A stretch of 64,000 nucleotides of DNA from Pichia kudriavzevii (taxonomy: Eukaryota; Ascomycota; Pichiomycetes; Pichiales; Pichiaceae). The DNA is taken from positions 1,054,001-1,118,000 of the forward strand of contig NC_042510.1 of the NCBI RefSeq assembly GCF_003054445.1, in the 5' to 3' direction. Below, piece after piece: positions 30,401 to 40,500 of the stretch. Made by a program: the position numbers and the translations under genes. The notes under the pieces are model-generated. The model was given only the letters and a program-made list of their open reading frames with translations, was not told the origin of the DNA and made no database searches. The stretch's first letter is position 1. Each line of letters starts with the position of its first letter.

Positions 30401-30604
30401 AAATCGGGGCGATCCACACCAAATGGCGAATCAGGAGATACAAGCGTTAAGTCTGGCGAAACTTCCACTCTCAATGGCGGTGATTTAGTTGTTCCGGAAG
30501 CTAAGAATAACATATTATCGGATCAAGAGACTAATGTCCAAGACGCTTCTCAAGCTCCAATTAAGCCTAAAACATCGAACGCCGGTCAGGCTTCGGCCAT
30601 ATAG
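27458..30604 (+). CDS. VPS54: GARP complex subunit VPS54
   Basis: A 1048-residue tethering subunit of GARP, which receives endosome-derived vesicles at the trans-Golgi. Start ATG at 27458; a GTG four codons earlier is rejected. The N-terminal Vps54 signature is near residues 148-215: Phe-His-Asp-Asp-Phe, Leu-Asp-Asp-Pro-Arg-Ile-Phe, Leu-Ser-Ser-Tyr-Met-Asp-Ile-Val-Glu, Ser-Ser-Asp-Asp-Phe-Phe. Coiled-coil-rich helices follow. The conserved C-terminal block near 740-762 includes Gly-Leu-Lys-His-Val-Thr-Thr-Lys-His-Leu-Ala-Leu. The last 140 residues are Ser/Thr/Glu-rich and look disordered, which makes the protein longer than the 889-residue S. cerevisiae one. Confidence 0.88.
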   Translation: MPLTDTLSVASLSFSATETGDHTDIITSEDHLLPDSVNAIHNLVKNVNYKRKSTTTGLLSLNSTSTVVSLNGPTARDIPRTKLTPLDTVDNDVFDGYSSRIAEDYDYFISNKSLTTQSLKTLSGNEALLDINSLSHVPEFYFHDDFRLDDPRIFNKVTGNAQFLSLIEPQNGKRVLDHEELQDKLSSYMDIVEIHLVHEISNSSDDFFSALDDLKQIVNSSKQLNSNLDEMQHLLEQAQESKIERGEKIIHMLQKYQNIGKFNQVVLQIKAILKQSDIAEENYYRGDYDKCLYVIDSVFAMIRGNVPPHPLITNLTQDWKYPLRDLNKLPALIPLKRQLSNLVSDTGKSYAKLFANYLLDDLRSTYDTIDREDVLQRLLGNKKVDNYNIVSDEFKSTILIYLKGLARCGELSSAFKLYEERFSNELKNIFKENLPSDSHNVNENQSTDSRSISATTTAHMNSTLILADLLKNMTPKEFENLLVSDFTQFSESFRRLTVHKNILLTTAIDVLNNVDPQILKAQPDIIMDLDITNAISSVINSIQRRISKVIKIREQQNAFLSLNYFLRFHRLTTSFLTECEIVSKGMVNEPILKDIIQRQLFLFIQQFHKSNLKNCIDLIEAEVWKDDGLPLESQKTIELINSASEGNFDMSEWVRGLNIDFDQPQQSYTHNVTEKRKTLNLHGQHYILPTSVASILNIIKAYLFLIYYFRMNMAVVSQSYLPELLKAINLKIHQSVLGAQATKTAGLKHVTTKHLALAGEVCRFWSYLVSDIERACLSELDLSESSRQSLMKEYDEVKALFGDQVSDIYDKLVAIMKDTTQAIIAPVAATGDSFVCDGLNPYMESIVKKTLTIARSVQRYLPTHEYDGVMLRIFNVYEKILIDKYSEILDNSSDKTAVRNQIRKDIMFFKEKLDDVDNGRLVSRVLQECGCITDETELPGDSKIERPPNSQETPDPEHTSEIETKDSTGGESTQEVKSSGSKSGRSTPNGESGDTSVKSGETSTLNGGDLVVPEAKNNILSDQETNVQDASQAPIKPKTSNAGQASAI

Positions 30605-30920
30605 GTCTCATATAATTAAACACTACATAGAGTAAGAACCCCAAGGAAGAACTATCTGTCTAGTCGGTCTCTTGACAGTTCTTTCTGCGTGTATAAGAGA
30701 TCGAAGATACTAAAACCATAAATACGGAAATGGAAATTCGAAAATCGAAAATTGAGAATTGAAAAAAACGTTTAACTGTTAAAAAAAAATGTGCAGTCCA
30801 AAATAAACTCATAATGAGAATGTTCATGTTGACTGCATTTAAGCATGCGATTCTTTCTTGTAAATATAGTAATCCAGGCACATCTATTGTACCAGTTTCT
30901 ATTATCTGACTTTTTGCAAG
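30605..30920. other. VPS54-LMO1 intergenic spacer
   Basis: 316 bases, AT-rich, with an A run at 30780-30788. No TATA box is obvious. The minus-strand frame here is unsupported. Confidence 0.5.
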
Positions 30921-32933
30921 ATGTCTGTTGACTACAACACTATTCATGCACATCTAAAAAAATTGAAAGCGCAGGCTGGTTCTGGTGCTGGTGCTGGTGC
31001 AAGTGCAAATTCTGGTGCTGGTGCAAGTGCAGGAGGTCAGAATACTACACAGCTTGATGAAGCTACAGCTGTTACCTATATATCAGCCCTCCGCCAAGAC
31101 TTGATTGCCTTGGTGGCATTGAATAAAGACTCATCTCCCATAAGCACCAAGGTTTTAAATGAAATCATTATATTTACAAAGACCCTTGATTACGTTCCAA
31201 AATCGGACCAACTTTTTCAATTGTTTGACAGTCAGTTGTTTAAATCATTGTTCGATTTACTTCTGGTAGAAAACATTCCTATTGAGATTTTACGTGGAGT
31301 TCTGCGGATCTGTTTAACCTATCTCGCTGGTGTATTACCAAAAACTAGAAAACAAGGCATGTTTAGAGTACTGTTGGGTGTCTTATGTGAGCAAGTTAGT
31401 AAGGATGTAAACAGATGTGATGTTTTGTTTGCAAACCTAACTGCTAGAGTTACTTTTGCTGACTCAAGGATGAACTTGAACATTGTTGATTTTGTTGCCA
31501 AAGTTCTGTACAGGTTGATGGAAACAATAGGATCAGTATCAAATGACGCAAACTCCTTGATCTTGGAGGAGCAGTGGTTACTAAATGTGGTGCGCTCTTT
31601 GTATAACTCAAACTTCTTTGGCATATTATCATGTGTTAAGGGAATTGGTGAAATTGAAGGGATGACTGGTTTGAGAGGAAGTATGGATTTGACTTACAAG
31701 TGGTTAAGGGCTAAAAAGTTTACGGATGATACAAATCCAATCGTAAAAGAGCTTATATCAATGTACAAAGAAGTTGGAATTGTTAGTGCTCCTTCTGATA
31801 CCGAAATGCTAAGCATTTTAACTCTTGTTGGTATCTTAAAACAACCCAAAAGATCATTAAAGAAAATGTTGGTTGAATGTAACATGACCTCCAAGTTTCC
31901 AATTCTGAAGTTTATTTCAAAAATAAACGATGAAATCACTACAACAAAATCATTTGACAAAATATTTGGTAATTGGAACACAGACCTTCTTTTCAGTTTA
32001 CTCAACGTGAGCACTCGTTGTTGGTTGTTCAGTGGGGCAAAAATTGAGGATGGTGATACTGAGAAGGTTTTGAATATGGTCAACATAGTTATTCATTGGC
32101 TATCCGAACAGTTACAAATTGAAAAAACAGGGGATTATGATGACGACGAATATGATATAGTTACCTTGTTGGAGACAGTGGATAGTTTTAACTACCAAAA
32201 AATAAAATCTCTGCAATTAAAAGAAATCCATTCGAATTTAAACAAAAAATGGGAAACCGAAATGGAACCATTTGAGAATTTGATCCATCATCAAGTAGTA
32301 GCACTTGTTAAAGATCTGAGATTTTTCCAACTAAGTAAGGGATCTTGGGTATACTCTTCCAACCCGTTAGAGTATTCAGACAGTCATCACTACTTTCTTA
32401 CGGTTAATTCGAACTCTCAATCTATTGTATACAAAGAATTTGCCAAGAGGCCTGAAAAATCTTCTTTCACCCCTAATTTAGACAAAGACGGTATTCATAT
32501 TGAATTCAAAAGTATCTTGGCTATTGAGGCTACAAACCTTAATCCGAATGTATCCAATACTAGCCTCATTAACATACAGAGTGAAAGAATGGATGTTAAT
32601 CACGTGGAAGTTATAACCAAAACAGGAATATTTTCATTCTACACTGATACCAAAATTCTAAAAGACACTTGGGTTGATGGTTTGCGGATTTTGGTAGCAG
32701 ACAGCAAGCCTGAATCTCCAGAAAATATCCCGATGAATCTTTCTGTATCAGAAGAATTCTTTGCCAAGAACAGTGTTAGTGAAGAAGTTAAAAAACAAGT
32801 TAAAACCCTTGAAGACATTCGTATTCGTACCCAAATGTTGAACCTTGAAGACACAGAAAAGGATAATCAACAGTATATTTCAGAAACATCCATTGATTGG
32901 GCAAGTCTCAGCAGTAATTTTGTGTATGAATAG
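30921..32933 (+). CDS. LMO1: ELMO homologue LMO1
   Basis: A 670-residue protein resembling yeast Lmo1 (YLL007C, 665 residues), the ELMO partner of the DOCK-type exchange factor Dck1 in Rho5/Rac-type GTPase signalling. After an N-terminal Gly-Ala-Ser repeat (about residues 19-41) comes an all-helical armadillo-like region (about 45-450). A PH-like domain follows near 470-595 (Trp-Val-Tyr-Ser-Ser, Phe-Leu-Thr-Val-Asn, then the closing helix Trp-Val-Asp-Gly-Leu-Arg). A C-terminal helix follows; ELMO proteins use this end to bind DOCK. DRS1 follows directly, and in S. cerevisiae LMO1 and DRS1 are also adjacent, although there the two genes converge. Confidence 0.75.
   Translation: MSVDYNTIHAHLKKLKAQAGSGAGAGASANSGAGASAGGQNTTQLDEATAVTYISALRQDLIALVALNKDSSPISTKVLNEIIIFTKTLDYVPKSDQLFQLFDSQLFKSLFDLLLVENIPIEILRGVLRICLTYLAGVLPKTRKQGMFRVLLGVLCEQVSKDVNRCDVLFANLTARVTFADSRMNLNIVDFVAKVLYRLMETIGSVSNDANSLILEEQWLLNVVRSLYNSNFFGILSCVKGIGEIEGMTGLRGSMDLTYKWLRAKKFTDDTNPIVKELISMYKEVGIVSAPSDTEMLSILTLVGILKQPKRSLKKMLVECNMTSKFPILKFISKINDEITTTKSFDKIFGNWNTDLLFSLLNVSTRCWLFSGAKIEDGDTEKVLNMVNIVIHWLSEQLQIEKTGDYDDDEYDIVTLLETVDSFNYQKIKSLQLKEIHSNLNKKWETEMEPFENLIHHQVVALVKDLRFFQLSKGSWVYSSNPLEYSDSHHYFLTVNSNSQSIVYKEFAKRPEKSSFTPNLDKDGIHIEFKSILAIEATNLNPNVSNTSLINIQSERMDVNHVEVITKTGIFSFYTDTKILKDTWVDGLRILVADSKPESPENIPMNLSVSEEFFAKNSVSEEVKKQVKTLEDIRIRTQMLNLEDTEKDNQQYISETSIDWASLSSNFVYE
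30976..31040 (+). repeat. Gly-Ala-Ser coding microsatellite in LMO1
   Basis: Imperfect tandem units of GGTGCT/GGTGCA with a longer duplicated block (two copies of TCTGGTGCTGGTGCAAGTGCA). They encode about 20 residues of Gly, Ala and Ser ahead of the conserved region. Likely variable in length between strains. Confidence 0.7.
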
Positions 32934-33273
32934 TGGTGGTGGACTGAAATCATTTTGAATTTCGGATATATATATGTATATGTATGTATCTATATATGTA
33001 TATGTGTATTGAGTTTTTACTTGAAGGGCACCTTAGGAGGTTCTTCATAACTGGCACAGCATCGGTGCTTACATGATCAAATAATTTGTTTGTGTTCCTA
33101 CAAAATTATCACAAGCGTGTATACGGCGGAAATTTCCATCAAAATATCGCATCAAAGAAGAGAAAAAAAAATTTTAATTTCCTTTAGTTTTTCACTTTGT
33201 AATTTTCCAACTTCAACTACTTTCAAACGGAACGTCATCTAGAGTCAAGCGGAAACAATTCACTGATTATAGT
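32934..33273 (+). other. LMO1-DRS1 intergenic spacer
   Basis: 340 bases. An alternating TATATATGTATATGTATGTAT tract (32967-33007) is a TA/TG microsatellite that probably lies in the LMO1 3' end. An A run at 33163-33171 lies before the DRS1 start. No gene seen. Confidence 0.55.
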
Positions 33274-35652
33274 ATGGTTCAAAAGAAAACTACACATAAG
33301 AAGTTCAACACGGATTTTATTCCAACAATTTCAGATTCAGAATCTGATGTTCCAGATCTAGATTCAGAAGACGAAATTGTGCAAGATAAAGAAGTTGAAA
33401 AGGTTCAAGAGAAAAATTCTAAGAAAGCCAAAAATAAGAAGGAGAAAAAGGCGAAAAAGTCTAAATCCAAAAATACTGCCACTGATGAAGAGGATGAAGA
33501 TGACAAGGAAAACCAAGTTTCCAAAGACCTCAACCCAGATTTCATTTTCTCTGTCGAAGATTTAGGTTCCACAACGAATTTCGACGGTTGGGATTTTGAT
33601 CTCAACAAAGACCAGTCTAAAGACGGGCTGAAAAAAGATGTTGATCTTGACGATATTATCAGAAGGAAAGGTGGTTTGTCTGGTAAGGTTAAAATCAACA
33701 AAGATGACGAGAGTGGAAATCATGACGATGATGAAGAAGCTGACGAACATGATGAGGAAACCAATAAGGAAAGTGAGGATGAAGACAACGATGAAGATGA
33801 TGACGATGACGATGACGATGACGATGAGTTAGCTCTAGATGGATTTGGAATGGGAGCAACACCAAAAGATATAGATGTTTCAGAAAACACTAACAATGAT
33901 GATTCTGATGATTCTAATGGTGAGAATGATAGTGATGGTAGTAGTGATACTGAGAACACGGGTGAAGGTGCTATTGATAAAGAAAATGGTTCTGATTTAG
34001 ATCTTGGTAATTCTGATAATGAGGAAAACGAAAACGAAGATTCTGCAGAAGCTATTTCAAAGTATTTTGATGAAGATGAAGGTCAAGTTGCGAAGGAACA
34101 AGCACATAAATCATTTCAAAGTCTTCAATTGTCCCGTCCAATCCTTAAATCTTTGACTGCCCTAAACTATAGTTCTCCAACACCTATTCAATCTGCATCA
34201 ATACCAATCGCACTGCTGGGTAGAGATATAGTTGCAGGCGCTGTTACTGGTTCAGGTAAAACTGCAGCATATATGATCCCAATTATTGAAAGATTACTGT
34301 ATAAACCCGCCAAGGTTGCAAAGACTAGAGTTATAGTATTGACCCCTACAAGAGAATTAGCAATTCAAGTGGCTGACGTTGGTAAAAAATTAGGTCAGTA
34401 TGTTAGTAACCTTTCCTTCGGATTAGCTGTGGGTGGTTTGAATTTGAGACAACAAGAGCAGCAACTGAAAACCCGTCCTGATGTTGTCATTGCAACCCCA
34501 GGTAGACTAATCGATCATATAAGAAATTCACCATCTTTTTCTGTGGATGATGTCGAAATTGTTATTATGGACGAGGCTGATCGTATGCTTGAAGAAGGAT
34601 TTGAAAAGGAAATGCAGGAAATTGTTGAACTGTTACCAAGAAAAAGACAAACAATGCTTTTCTCTGCAACGATGAATTCATCCATCAAGCAGCTTATCGC
34701 ATGGTCCCTTCAAAAACCTGTCAGAATCATGATTGATCCGCCAAAAACTGCAGCTAGTGGTTTAGTTCAAGAATTTGTTCGTATTAGAAAAAGAGAAGAA
34801 TTAAAACCAGCATTACTCTATTCCATTTTGTCCAGATTTGACCCAAAACAAAGAGTCATTGTTTTTGTCAGCACAAAGGATATGTGTCATAAGTTGAGAA
34901 TCAAGCTAGGGTTATTGGGCCTTAGAGTGGGTGAATTACATGGTGGTTTATCACAAGAGCAAAGATTAAAGAGTGTCACATTGTTTAAAAACTCAACTGT
35001 TCCTGTTTTGTTGTGTACAGATTTAGCTGCGAGAGGTTTGGATATCCCTAAAATTGAAGTTGTTGTTAATTTCGATATGCCTAAGACACACGAAATCTAC
35101 TTACATAGAGTTGGTAGAACAGCGAGAGCTGGTAGAGAAGGTATGTCCATCAGTTTTGTAGGTGAAGCAAAAAGGGAACGTGCTATTGTTAGAGAGGTTA
35201 TCAAAAATGTTGAAGAGAGCAAGAAGGGCAAGGCCGTTGGTCGTAATGCAGATTGGGATGAAATCGATCGTGTTAATGAAATCCTTGATGCTAAGAAGGA
35301 TCTGATAAATGAAATTATTGATGAAGAGAAACAAGAAAAGGCCGTGCTGGCTGCAGAAATGGAGCTAAAGAAGGGTGAAAACATGTTGAAATACAAAGAT
35401 GAAATCCAGAGTAGACCTAAGAGAACATGGTTTATGAGTGAAAAGGAGAAGAGAGAAGAAAAAAATAAATTAAAAAGTACCTTAGGCAAAACATCGAAGC
35501 TGAATAGTAAGAAGAGAAAGAGAGAAGAAGCCTTGGCAGAGGCAGGCAATACACGTAGCTATAAGAAAACCAGCAAAGATAGAAGCGATAACAATACTAA
35601 AAGAATCAATAAAGCTTCCTCTAAAGGTAAAAAGGGCAAAAGAAGGTCTTAA
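33274..35652 (+). CDS. DRS1: DEAD-box RNA helicase DRS1
   Basis: A 792-residue nucleolar ATP-dependent RNA helicase for 60S ribosomal subunit assembly (27S pre-rRNA processing). An acidic, low-complexity N terminus (about 1-270) with long Asp/Glu runs precedes the helicase core. The Q motif precedes Walker A Ala-Val-Thr-Gly-Ser-Gly-Lys-Thr (323-330). Then come Pro-Thr-Arg-Glu-Leu-Ala, Thr-Pro-Gly-Arg, Asp-Glu-Ala-Asp (433-436), Ser-Ala-Thr (464-466), and the C-terminal motifs Ala-Arg-Gly-Leu-Asp and His-Arg-Val-Gly-Arg-Thr-Ala-Arg (from 611). A basic tail follows. The core matches S. cerevisiae Drs1 almost residue for residue. Two adjacent CTG codons encode the conserved Leu-Leu just before motif I, evidence for a standard genetic code. 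Confidence 0.97.
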   Translation: MVQKKTTHKKFNTDFIPTISDSESDVPDLDSEDEIVQDKEVEKVQEKNSKKAKNKKEKKAKKSKSKNTATDEEDEDDKENQVSKDLNPDFIFSVEDLGSTTNFDGWDFDLNKDQSKDGLKKDVDLDDIIRRKGGLSGKVKINKDDESGNHDDDEEADEHDEETNKESEDEDNDEDDDDDDDDDDELALDGFGMGATPKDIDVSENTNNDDSDDSNGENDSDGSSDTENTGEGAIDKENGSDLDLGNSDNEENENEDSAEAISKYFDEDEGQVAKEQAHKSFQSLQLSRPILKSLTALNYSSPTPIQSASIPIALLGRDIVAGAVTGSGKTAAYMIPIIERLLYKPAKVAKTRVIVLTPTRELAIQVADVGKKLGQYVSNLSFGLAVGGLNLRQQEQQLKTRPDVVIATPGRLIDHIRNSPSFSVDDVEIVIMDEADRMLEEGFEKEMQEIVELLPRKRQTMLFSATMNSSIKQLIAWSLQKPVRIMIDPPKTAASGLVQEFVRIRKREELKPALLYSILSRFDPKQRVIVFVSTKDMCHKLRIKLGLLGLRVGELHGGLSQEQRLKSVTLFKNSTVPVLLCTDLAARGLDIPKIEVVVNFDMPKTHEIYLHRVGRTARAGREGMSISFVGEAKRERAIVREVIKNVEESKKGKAVGRNADWDEIDRVNEILDAKKDLINEIIDEEKQEKAVLAAEMELKKGENMLKYKDEIQSRPKRTWFMSEKEKREEKNKLKSTLGKTSKLNSKKRKREEALAEAGNTRSYKKTSKDRSDNNTKRINKASSKGKKGKRRS

Positions 35653-35969
35653 GCTTATTGATTGTTATCCTTAACTAATAATAATATTAGCTGTTTCAAA
35701 TATAAGGGTAATTCTTTACTAGTGGTGCATGTATTGAACAAGAATAGATTAATTTTTATAACTTTAGCTTTATCTTTAGTTGAGGCTATGTGTCGTTTAT
35801 TTATAAATCGATATAAAAAAAAGCAATGAACGGAGACTAATGTACAAAATATCGGGTCAAACCACCTGAAAGGACTGTGAATTGTGATTTGTTGGGTAAT
35901 GAACAAAATTGAACTGAGGGTGCTGTGAGTATTCAACTTTGGAAACATTAATTTTTGAGAGTTAAAGAC
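35653..35969. other. Convergent DRS1-PIR spacer
   Basis: 317 bases between two converging genes. AT-rich, with AATAATAATATTAG near the DRS1 3' end. No gene seen. Confidence 0.5.
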
Positions 35970-37013
35970 CTAACAATCTTCATAAAGGATAATGTCAAGC
36001 TCAACTGCGGTACATTGAGGAGCTACACTTTGATCATAGAGATTGTAGAAGTCACCAGACAGACATTGGTAGAATGTTGTGCTGTCACCTAATGCCAACT
36101 TACCATCAATGATGCTCCAACCTGCCGCATAAATAGAACCAGCCTGTGGTGGTGGACCATCAAACTGGAACTGTCTATTTGAAACAATTGCGCCAATTCT
36201 ACCCTTGGCGTCACGTAAAATAGAGTCTTCCAGAGTCATGGTAAGAGCAGAGTCGGAAGAACAAGTAAATGGAAGTTCTCTCTTGTCAAACAGGACAGTG
36301 GCGGTTTCTTCAACTAAACGTTTTTCAACAATCACGGTTGTTGGTGCTAGGGTTGGTAAGTTGAGGGTAGTTATAGCCTGTGTCACAGTTGCAGTTGGAG
36401 TGACGGTAATGTAAGTGGTTGGTTCGTCGGATGCGGATGTAGCCTCACTGGAAGATGAAGTGTGTTTATCAGATGTCTCAACTGATTCGGTGGATGACGA
36501 AGCAGTATCGTTTTCTGTATATGGAACAACGACGTATGACTTGACGACCTTGGTAATCTTAGTGGTCACCACGTCAGCGTCATTGGTGGTAGAAGACCTG
36601 GTGACGGTGGTCAATGTAGTTGCTTGAATCTGACCATCTCCAATCTGAGTGACCACGTTGATCGCTTGCTTCGCTGTATTGGTTTCAGTTGATCCTTGTA
36701 TTTGGCCATCGCCTATTTGGGTAATAACAGGACGGTTCTCTGTTTTTATTGTTCCTGTTGCAGCTTGCAATTGACCATCTCCTATTTGTGTTACTGCATG
36801 CATTCCCTCACTACCGCTATTAACAGAGGTTAAATCCACCGATGATGTAATTGGATTGATGGCAATACCAAATTTGCTGGTGAATTGGGTAGTTGCACCA
36901 TCGGGGACCTTACCATCCGGACTTAGCGTTGAAAAATTCTCTCCTGGTGTATAACCGTCACCCTTGACGGCGGCTATAAAGGAAGTGATTATAAATAACG
37001 AAGATAACTTCAT
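35970..37013 (-). CDS. PIR-family covalently linked cell-wall protein
   Basis: A 347-residue wall protein of the PIR family, whose repeat glutamine is ester-linked to beta-1,3-glucan through an alkali-labile bond. Residues 1-18 are a signal peptide. Three PIR repeats with core Gln-Ile-Gly-Asp-Gly-Gln-Ile/Leu-Gln lie near 73-88, 97-112 and 120-133. A Ser/Thr-rich segment follows (about 135-225). Lys-Arg pairs at 231-232 and 244-245 could be Kex2 sites. The C-terminal domain has four cysteines (251, 317, 334, 347). Their spacing (65, 16 and 12 residues between) nearly equals the family pattern C-66-C-16-C-12-C, with the last cysteine as the final residue. Confidence 0.92.
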   Translation of the reverse strand: MKLSSLFIITSFIAAVKGDGYTPGENFSTLSPDGKVPDGATTQFTSKFGIAINPITSSVDLTSVNSGSEGMHAVTQIGDGQLQAATGTIKTENRPVITQIGDGQIQGSTETNTAKQAINVVTQIGDGQIQATTLTTVTRSSTTNDADVVTTKITKVVKSYVVVPYTENDTASSSTESVETSDKHTSSSSEATSASDEPTTYITVTPTATVTQAITTLNLPTLAPTTVIVEKRLVEETATVLFDKRELPFTCSSDSALTMTLEDSILRDAKGRIGAIVSNRQFQFDGPPPQAGSIYAAGWSIIDGKLALGDSTTFYQCLSGDFYNLYDQSVAPQCTAVELDIILYEDC

Positions 37014-37555
37014 TCTGGCTGTATAATATATCTGCTTGTTGGTTGTTTCAGCTTAATACCTAAAAGAACAGACACGAGATATAATGGATTAGAGTTGCCT
37101 GACAAGCATCATTCTAATGGATACACACTGACTTAAATACCTTGTCATTATTATACGGAATTACAAGAAATCACAAAGCATGAGAAGTTGATCCATTGAA
37201 ATCAAAACATAAACACAGAGGCTGAGTACAGAATATGTTATTACTGATCAACAGGTAAACAAGAAAAGAACTAATCCAAGCCAACTAATAGGAAAAACTC
37301 AACGTACTTGCGGTGGCTGGTTCCCGCCTTCCCTAAACGGCAATTTGTCTTTCTTATCGACCGCGATTATTCATGTTGACCAAACTGGGGAAGGCTGGTT
37401 TTAAGAGAAATTTTGACCTCGCTCCCGCCAATTTCGGAGGTGTGCGGAAATAAGCTATGAAGGTTACGTCAGTCTACGGGAACCGTGTTTGGCAAATGAA
37501 TAATTTGAAACAATACACATTATGTAGAAGCTGTTTTATAATCACTAGTGAAACT
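37014..37555. other. Upstream region of the PIR gene and 3' flank of the MATE gene
   Basis: About 540 bases. The PIR gene on the minus strand reads from here. A GC-richer block (37316-37450) with CCGCCT/CCGCCAA words interrupts AT-rich sequence. No recognised operator and no gene. Confidence 0.4.
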
Positions 37556-39487
37556 TCAGATACCCTCATGCATAGCCAATTTCTTTGATCTCTCCAATAT
37601 CGAATCCCACTTGATGTTGTAAATGACAATAATTTCGGAAACTCCAACAAAGAGTAAGCCGGCACCGTTACCTATCCAAAGTCCCATCAACTCTAAATTC
37701 ATTTTGAATCCTAAAAATAGAGCCAAAGGAACCGCAATAATGTAATACCCTATCAAGCTTAGGGTTCCGCCAGTCAATTGCATTGCTAATGCTCTAAGAA
37801 CACCGTTCCCAGTGCAGGCTAGACAATCGAAAATAACAAATATTGCCACTAATGGTGAGAGACTGACAAACATCGATATAACTTCTTCGTCCTGTGTAAA
37901 AAGTTGTGCGATTCTGGCTGATCCAAAGTAGATGATTATGCAGTTGAACATACCGGAAACAATAGAGGAAAGAAACCCAACATTAATGGCCATTTCAGCA
38001 CCCTTTATATTGCAACCACCAACAAAATTGGCTATACGGGTGGAAGATGCTACAGAAATAGCAAATGGAACCATGTACAGCAAAGAAACAACCGATGATA
38101 ATGCAGACTGGGTTGCCAACATCGATGTGCCGAATTTGGATGCAAACAATGTCAAGATTTCATATGCAAGTGACTCTGCTAACAACATAACAATACCTGG
38201 GATTGCAAGTTTGGATAAATCATTCCAATGTTTGAAGGCATCTAAGGTAAATCCATCCCAACACTCATTGCCGTCTACAAACACAACATAAGCAACAAGT
38301 AAAAGCAGCATTGCCCAAAAGTTAATGACAGAGGCTATTGGAGCACCTATGAATCCTAATCCAAACCTTTCCGAATAGATTAATGTCCAACTCAAAAGAA
38401 TATGTAGCGGTGCTGTGATGAAAAGTATATATGTACCAGCATCAAATATTCCTTGTGCTTGAAGAAATCTCTTCCCGTTTTCAAAGAGAATGTAAGGTGG
38501 GCCACCTAATATTAGCACCCTCAGAAATTTCTGTGTAAGTAGGATGACCTTCTCGTCCTCTAAAATGAATGACAAAAGATAGCCGCTGAAAAACCATATC
38601 AATGCCGCTGGTACAAATAACACTAATGAAAATAGTGAGCATCGTTGTGTGTGTATACCCACATGCTTATACTGCCCTGCACCGTAAGCTTGAGGACAAA
38701 GAGTATCTAATGATGTTGCAATACCTTCAAAAATTGTTAAGACAATTGTAGATGTCATGGAGGCCATAGAAACTGCAGCTAACTCCTCCTTACCCAAATG
38801 ACCCACAAATACCACACAAACTAAGGAAAACATTTGTTCTAAAAAGAAGGTTATAAGCAATGGAACAGAATATCGAAATAATTTTCTGACCTCTCTATGC
38901 AAAGTGGTGTCAGTGTGTGAAAAATCTTCGTCTTCTTCATCTTTGATAAGCCCTTCGAGGCTCAAAACGGATGACCTTCTACTTGCAGTTCGTGAAGGCG
39001 GGAACATTGTATCAATACGTTCCAGTGCATCATACCCGTCGTTTGAAGCATTTATAGCACCATAACTTTCAACTTCTTCCTCATTATCTAATAAACTCCT
39101 TCTTTCTCGTTCTTCATCGATCCATTGATTAATGCTTTGGATTTCATCATCCGTGACTTCTAATGTTGATGGTAATGATCGAAATGTTGAAACAGACTCT
39201 GCGTTACTATCATTGGAATGAACAGTTTGATTATCAATGTGAGATCCTGAGCAAAGACTTAAGAATGACCGCTGATCATAGTCGTTACTGTAAACAAAGA
39301 GAGGTGAATTCGTACTCGGCGGTAAGAAAGTGAGAGGGATTTTCCTTCGTTTCGAATTTATAGCAACATTGTTAGATGTCAATAATGACTTTGGCAGTTG
39401 GCGTATTGTTTTCGAAAAAATCCCAGTCAAATGCTTCTTGTTGTGTCCATTGCTAGTCTCTGCTTGGAGCTCCGGTTTTCTCCTCAT
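37556..39487 (-). CDS. MATE-family multidrug/ethionine exporter (ERC1/YDR338C type)
   Basis: A 643-residue MATE transporter (multidrug and toxin extrusion), a cation-coupled antiporter in the plasma or vacuolar membrane. Residues 1 to about 195 are a hydrophilic, Ser-rich N-terminal tail with acidic patches. About twelve transmembrane helices follow from residue 205. Typical MATE segments are Val-Pro-Leu-Leu-Ile-Thr-Phe-Phe-Leu-Glu-Gln, Val-Gly-His-Leu-Gly-Lys-Glu-Glu-Leu-Ala, the Leu-Cys-Pro-Gln-Ala-Tyr-Gly-Ala-Gly signature near 295, and Ala-Ile-Ser-Val-Ala-Ser-Ser-Thr-Arg-Ile-Ala-Asn in the second half. The length and long N-terminal tail resemble yeast YDR338C more than ERC1. It is the last protein gene before the gene desert. 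Confidence 0.92.
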   Translation of the reverse strand: MRRKPELQAETSNGHNKKHLTGIFSKTIRQLPKSLLTSNNVAINSKRRKIPLTFLPPSTNSPLFVYSNDYDQRSFLSLCSGSHIDNQTVHSNDSNAESVSTFRSLPSTLEVTDDEIQSINQWIDEERERRSLLDNEEEVESYGAINASNDGYDALERIDTMFPPSRTASRRSSVLSLEGLIKDEEDEDFSHTDTTLHREVRKLFRYSVPLLITFFLEQMFSLVCVVFVGHLGKEELAAVSMASMTSTIVLTIFEGIATSLDTLCPQAYGAGQYKHVGIHTQRCSLFSLVLFVPAALIWFFSGYLLSFILEDEKVILLTQKFLRVLILGGPPYILFENGKRFLQAQGIFDAGTYILFITAPLHILLSWTLIYSERFGLGFIGAPIASVINFWAMLLLLVAYVVFVDGNECWDGFTLDAFKHWNDLSKLAIPGIVMLLAESLAYEILTLFASKFGTSMLATQSALSSVVSLLYMVPFAISVASSTRIANFVGGCNIKGAEMAINVGFLSSIVSGMFNCIIIYFGSARIAQLFTQDEEVISMFVSLSPLVAIFVIFDCLACTGNGVLRALAMQLTGGTLSLIGYYIIAVPLALFLGFKMNLELMGLWIGNGAGLLFVGVSEIIVIYNIKWDSILERSKKLAMHEGI

Positions 39488-40490
39488 AGCCGAAAAATAA
39501 TATTATCCAATAGAAAGACTGTATAATTCAAGGTCGATGGGGCCTTTACTACACTTTATTTTGATGTTGGTCTATAATGTTCGGGTGTGTAGTCGTATAG
39601 GATGTTGTATTGCAGTCAACTTGTGAGACTATTGCTGTGATTCTTCAAATATTCGGTGGCTAAAATCTGAAGCAATATTTTTTTTTAGGGTGAGATTTTT
39701 TAATGGAATTTTACTTGGGAATTGGAAATCTATTGTCTGAATAAACAATTACAAAGGATTCAATAAAACTAGGATTCAATAACTTCTATGAGGCTCAGTT
39801 ATGTTCTCACAGCAAACACAAAAATATCACAAGATCGCTATGTATGTAGTCGATAGGTTGTCATGATTACTATTCATCTAAACACCTAGACATGTAGAGC
39901 CTATTAGAGTAAGCTCACTAATTTTGACTTTGAATCCTCCAAAGAGTTACAAACCAAAAATAATTTTGGGAAAAATTACTCCGGCCTAATTCTTTGTCGG
40001 TATATCAAGGAAGGAAAACTCCAATGGTTTAAAAGACTAGGATAAAACTAATAAGGGACATTATAAAATCTAAAAACTTAAAACTTGTCCCCATTTTGAT
40101 TATCAGGTTATTTTTGACATAAAAATCTTCTCTAATGTTTCGTCTCGTCCAAAATTGAATGCTTTGAATAGAGTGAACAGGAATAATTATTAACACAGAA
40201 AGCCTAACTGTACACAAGGAAAACACTATAAGTAGAATTACGTATGTCAACCTATAAAAAGGGGTCCAAAGTTGACAACTCAATATCTAAATCTTGCACG
40301 ATTAAGAGGTTGGTTTTTATAACCTTTTTAGGGTAACCAGAATGCCATCTACTTCAAGCAGAAAAGAAAATGTAAAAACACCCGTTTTTAATGGCTAATC
40401 TGATACTCTTCAGAAAAGATTTATGAAGAACCAGCCGTAAAAGTCTCAAAATTTATTCGGATAGTAATTCCATTCAATACAAATAAATTG
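39488..40490. other. Left edge of the gene desert
   Basis: About 1 kb of AT-rich sequence between the MATE start and the tRNA genes, including a T run near 39680-39687. The only open frame of note (minus, 40029-40283) starts at a TTG and has no motif. No gene or clear repeat seen. Confidence 0.5.
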
Positions 40491-40497
40491 AAAAAAA
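40491..40497 (-). terminator. RNA polymerase III terminator of the tRNA pair
   Basis: A run of seven T on the minus strand, beginning three bases after the tRNA-Lys 3' end. It is the first T run of this length downstream of tRNA-Glu; the spacer between the two genes has only four T. Confidence 0.75.
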
Positions 40498-40500
40498 TCA

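Noticed and set aside
33720-33959. Minus-strand poly-Ser frame opposite DRS1
   Set aside because: Shadow of the acidic N-terminal tract of DRS1.
40029-40283. 84-codon minus-strand frame with hydrophobic segments
   Set aside because: Starts at a TTG, lies in AT-rich desert, and has no motif; AT-rich DNA readily gives hydrophobic frames.
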